8,095 nucleotides of DNA. It comes from Hydrogenophaga sp. Lineage in GTDB: Bacteria; Pseudomonadota; Gammaproteobacteria; Burkholderiales; Burkholderiaceae_C. Below, one piece after another: positions 6,621 through 8,095 of this stretch. The translations under genes were made by a program, and so were the position numbers. The notes under the pieces are model-generated. The model made no database searches and was not told the DNA's origin. It saw only the letters and a list, made by a program, of their open reading frames with translations. The stretch lies in the NCBI GenBank assembly GCA_018335615.1, contig JAGXRS010000018.1, positions 1-8,095 on the forward strand. The letters run 5' to 3'. How positions within the stretch are numbered: position 1 is the stretch's first letter; every line of letters starts with the position of its first letter.

Positions 6621-6974
6621 TCAACTGCCCCGGTACGTGGAGTAGCTCCACGGGCTCACCAGCAGCGGCACGTGGTAGTGCTGATCGGTGTGGGCCACGC
6701 CAAAGTCCAGCGCCACCCGGTTGAGAAAGCTCGGCTCGGGCAGGGCCACGCCGCGGCTGGCGAAATAGCCTTTCACATCGAACACCAGGCGGTAGGTGCC
6801 CACGCGCAGGCTTGCGTTGTCATACAGGGGGCCGTCGGGGTTGCGCCCGTCCGCGTTGAGCGTGAAACGCTTCACCAGCGAGGCCTGCTCGCCCTCGGTG
6901 GTGTAGAGCTCGACACCCATGCCCGCGGCAGGGCAGCCGTGCATCGTGTCCAGAACGTGTGTACTCAAGCCCAT
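6621..6974 (-). CDS. uraH: 5-hydroxyisourate hydrolase (transthyretin-like protein)
   Basis: The 117-residue protein hydrolyses 5-hydroxyisourate, the PuuD product, to OHCU (2-oxo-4-hydroxy-4-carboxy-5-ureidoimidazoline). The N-terminal signature LSTHVLDTMHGCPAAGM (3-19) carries the active-site His6. GRNPDGPL (43-50) carries Arg44. The C-terminus YHVPLLVSPWSYSTYRGS ends in the YRGS tetrapeptide that separates hydrolases from vertebrate transthyretins. Length is standard and there is no periplasmic signal. The start MGLSTHVLDT is preceded by AAGGA five bases upstream, the best ribosome-binding site in the window, so the much longer open frame upstream is not used. The gene is divergent from the GntR regulator gene over 71 bp that contains the palindromic operator, placing it under probable GntR control. 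Confidence 0.96.
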   Translation of the reverse strand: MGLSTHVLDTMHGCPAAGMGVELYTTEGEQASLVKRFTLNADGRNPDGPLYDNASLRVGTYRLVFDVKGYFASRGVALPEPSFLNRVALDFGVAHTDQHYHVPLLVSPWSYSTYRGS

Positions 6975-7003
6975 GGTCGTCCTTGATCGGTTGATGGTCG
7001 ACT

Positions 7004-7023
7004 GAAAGTGTATACACTTTTTG
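7004..7023. promoter_or_regulatory. putative GntR operator between uraH and the regulator gene
   Basis: gaaagtgtatacactttttg contains a perfect 16-bp palindrome, AAAGTGTATACACTTT (7005-7020). It lies in the divergent uraH-gntR intergenic region, 30 bp from the uraH start and 22 bp from the regulator start, so one bound dimer could affect both promoters. A near-identical copy precedes puuD. Confidence 0.82.
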
Positions 7024-7039
7024 TTTTTCTGGATATGAT
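7011..7039 (+). promoter_or_regulatory. candidate promoter of the GntR regulator gene
   Basis: A -10-like TATGAT (7034-7039, five of six to consensus) follows a TATACA -35-like hexamer (7011-7016, four of six to TTGACA) with 17-bp spacing. The -35 falls inside the operator palindrome, which would give steric autorepression. The predicted start of transcription is about 7046, the first base of the coding ATG, so the mRNA could be leaderless. Confidence 0.45.
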
Positions 7040-7045
7040 GGTCGC

Positions 7046-7711
7046 ATGGAAACCTCCAGCACGAATCACATCGTCGAGTCGCTGACCCGCGCCATCGTCG
7101 AACACCGGCTGCATCCGGGCACCAAGCTGGCCGAACAGAAGCTGGCCGACCATTTCGGCGTGTCCCGCACGCTGGTGCGCCAGGCGCTGTTCCAGCTGTC
7201 GCAGAACCGGCTGATCCGGCTGGAACCGGCACGTGGTGCCTTTGTGGCAGCGCCGTCGGTGGAGGAGGCGAAACAGGTGTTTGCGGTGCGCCGCATGCTG
7301 GAATCGGAAATGACGCGGGCCTTCGTGCACGCCGTGACACCCGCGAAGATCAAGGCGCTGAAAGAACACGTGGCGCAGGAGAAGCTGGCCGTCAACAGCG
7401 TGGACGTGCCGGGTCGCACCGAGCTGCTGGGCGACTTCCATGTGCGCATGGCCGAGCTCATGGGCAACCAGGTGCTGGCCGAGTTGCTGCGCGAGCTGAT
7501 TTCGCGCTGTGCACTGATCACGCTCATGTACCAGAGCGCCCGCGCCGCCGAGCATTCGAGCGAGGAGCACGCCGAGATCATCAAGGCGCTGGCCGCCCGT
7601 GACGAAGCGCTGGCCGTGCAGCTGATGAACGAGCACCTGCTGCACGTGGAAGAAAACCTGACCTTCGACCGGAAAGTGCCGACCAACGACATCTCGATGG
7701 CCTTGTCATGA
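7046..7711 (+). CDS. GntR-family (FadR/FCD-type) transcriptional regulator of urate catabolism
   Basis: The 221-residue DNA-binding protein has an N-terminal winged helix-turn-helix (about 8-70: PGTKLAEQKLADHFGVSRT, then VRQALFQLSQNRLIRLEPARGAFVA). A C-terminal all-helical FCD ligand-binding domain follows (about 74-205). The FCD metal-ligand pattern is present: Asp130 and His132 in GDFHVRMAEL, His175 in EEHAEIIKAL, and His197 in MNEHLLHVEENL. A metal-assisted small-molecule effector is therefore likely; urate or another purine intermediate is a guess from context. It is divergent from uraH and 99 bp upstream of puuE on the same strand. The palindrome at 7005-7020 overlaps its candidate promoter, suggesting autoregulation. 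No Shine-Dalgarno sequence precedes the ATG, and the two ATGs just upstream (7035, 7038) are out of frame. Confidence 0.92.
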   Translation: METSSTNHIVESLTRAIVEHRLHPGTKLAEQKLADHFGVSRTLVRQALFQLSQNRLIRLEPARGAFVAAPSVEEAKQVFAVRRMLESEMTRAFVHAVTPAKIKALKEHVAQEKLAVNSVDVPGRTELLGDFHVRMAELMGNQVLAELLRELISRCALITLMYQSARAAEHSSEEHAEIIKALAARDEALAVQLMNEHLLHVEENLTFDRKVPTNDISMALS

Positions 7712-7810
7712 CCCCTCCCCGATGCGTCCCGGCTGCGCACGCGGCCGCATCCGCCCCCACGGGCCTCGTCCCCACGTCAAACCGATCCACCCCTTGATCG
7801 CCGCTCACCC

Positions 7811-8095
7811 ATGACCTTTTACGACACCACGGCCTCCTATCCCCGCGACCTGATCGGCTATGGCCGCGACGTACCGCATGCCCGCTGGCCCGGCGGCGCC
7901 CGGGTAGCGGTGCAGTTCGTGCTGAACTACGAGGAAGGCGGCGAGAACTCGGTGCTGCACGGCGACACCGGCTCGGAGCAGTTCCTGTCCGAGATGTTCA
8001 ACCCGCCCGCCTTCCCGGAGCGGCACATCAGCATGGAAGGTGTCTACGAATACGGCTCGCGGGCCGGCGTGTGGCGCATCCTGCGCGAGTTCGAG
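7811..8095 (+). CDS. puuE: allantoinase PuuE, N-terminal part (runs off the window)
   Basis: The first 95 codons are present and the frame is still open at the last base. PuuE is the metal-cofactor-independent allantoinase of the polysaccharide-deacetylase (NodB) fold, hydrolysing allantoin to allantoate; full family length is about 300 residues. The recognisable N-terminus is PRDLIGYGRDVPHARWPGGARVA (11-33), then FVLNYEEGGENSVLHGD (36-52) and SEQFLSEMF. The ATG at 7811 opens the conserved sequence directly. There is no clear Shine-Dalgarno sequence. No TGTATACA site lies in the 99-bp gap after the GntR gene, so it is probably co-transcribed with that gene from the operator-bearing promoter. 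Confidence 0.93.
   Translation, partial: MTFYDTTASYPRDLIGYGRDVPHARWPGGARVAVQFVLNYEEGGENSVLHGDTGSEQFLSEMFNPPAFPERHISMEGVYEYGSRAGVWRILREFE

Noticed and set aside
7712..7810. Search for a third operator copy ahead of puuE
   Set aside because: No TGTATACA or close variant is present in this gap; only a GATGCG/CGCATC 6-bp inverted pair (7721-7726, 7746-7751), too weak to call.

Overview
The window is GC-rich with strongly GC-biased third codon positions. Its gene content (TrmB, an RluA-type pseudouridine synthase, class III alcohol dehydrogenase, and a urate-degradation set built on the membrane urate hydroxylase PuuD) fits a betaproteobacterium, probably Burkholderiales/Comamonadaceae. That placement is inferred from protein style and gene set; no 16S or marker gene was available to confirm it. 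I see no tRNA, rRNA, CRISPR array, insertion sequence or prophage.

Left part (1-2290), housekeeping. trmB (30-788, +) makes m7G in tRNA. A tiny lipoprotein gene (842-1045, -) converges on it. An RluA-family pseudouridine synthase (1300-2235, +) follows.

Middle part (2291-4730), minus strand. frmA/adhC (2291-3397) encodes glutathione-dependent formaldehyde dehydrogenase. It lies downstream of puuD (3534-4730), the membrane urate hydroxylase with a C-terminal cytochrome c domain.

Right part (4731-8095), purine/urate catabolism. xdhC (5016-5834, -) is the xanthine dehydrogenase cofactor-insertion factor. A proline-rich lipoprotein with a TonB-C-like domain (6013-6591, +) diverges from xdhC. 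uraH (6621-6974, -) encodes hydroxyisourate hydrolase. It is divergent from a GntR/FCD regulator gene (7046-7711, +), followed by the start of puuE allantoinase (7811 to the window edge). Together these cover xanthine to urate (XdhC helper only; xdhAB not seen), urate to 5-hydroxyisourate (PuuD), hydroxyisourate to OHCU (UraH) and allantoin to allantoate (PuuE). OHCU decarboxylase (uraD) is not in the window and may lie beyond the right edge.

The most informative non-coding signal is a nearly identical 20-bp element, present once upstream of puuD (4856-4875) and once between uraH and the GntR gene (7004-7023). It is centred on the palindrome TGTATACA and agrees with 19 of 20 bases between the copies. 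It is the best candidate for the operator of the neighbouring GntR regulator, tying puuD, uraH, the regulator itself and probably puuE into one local regulon. The enzymes belong to known families. I did not find a clearly new system; the regulatory architecture and the TonB-like lipoprotein are the parts most worth checking.
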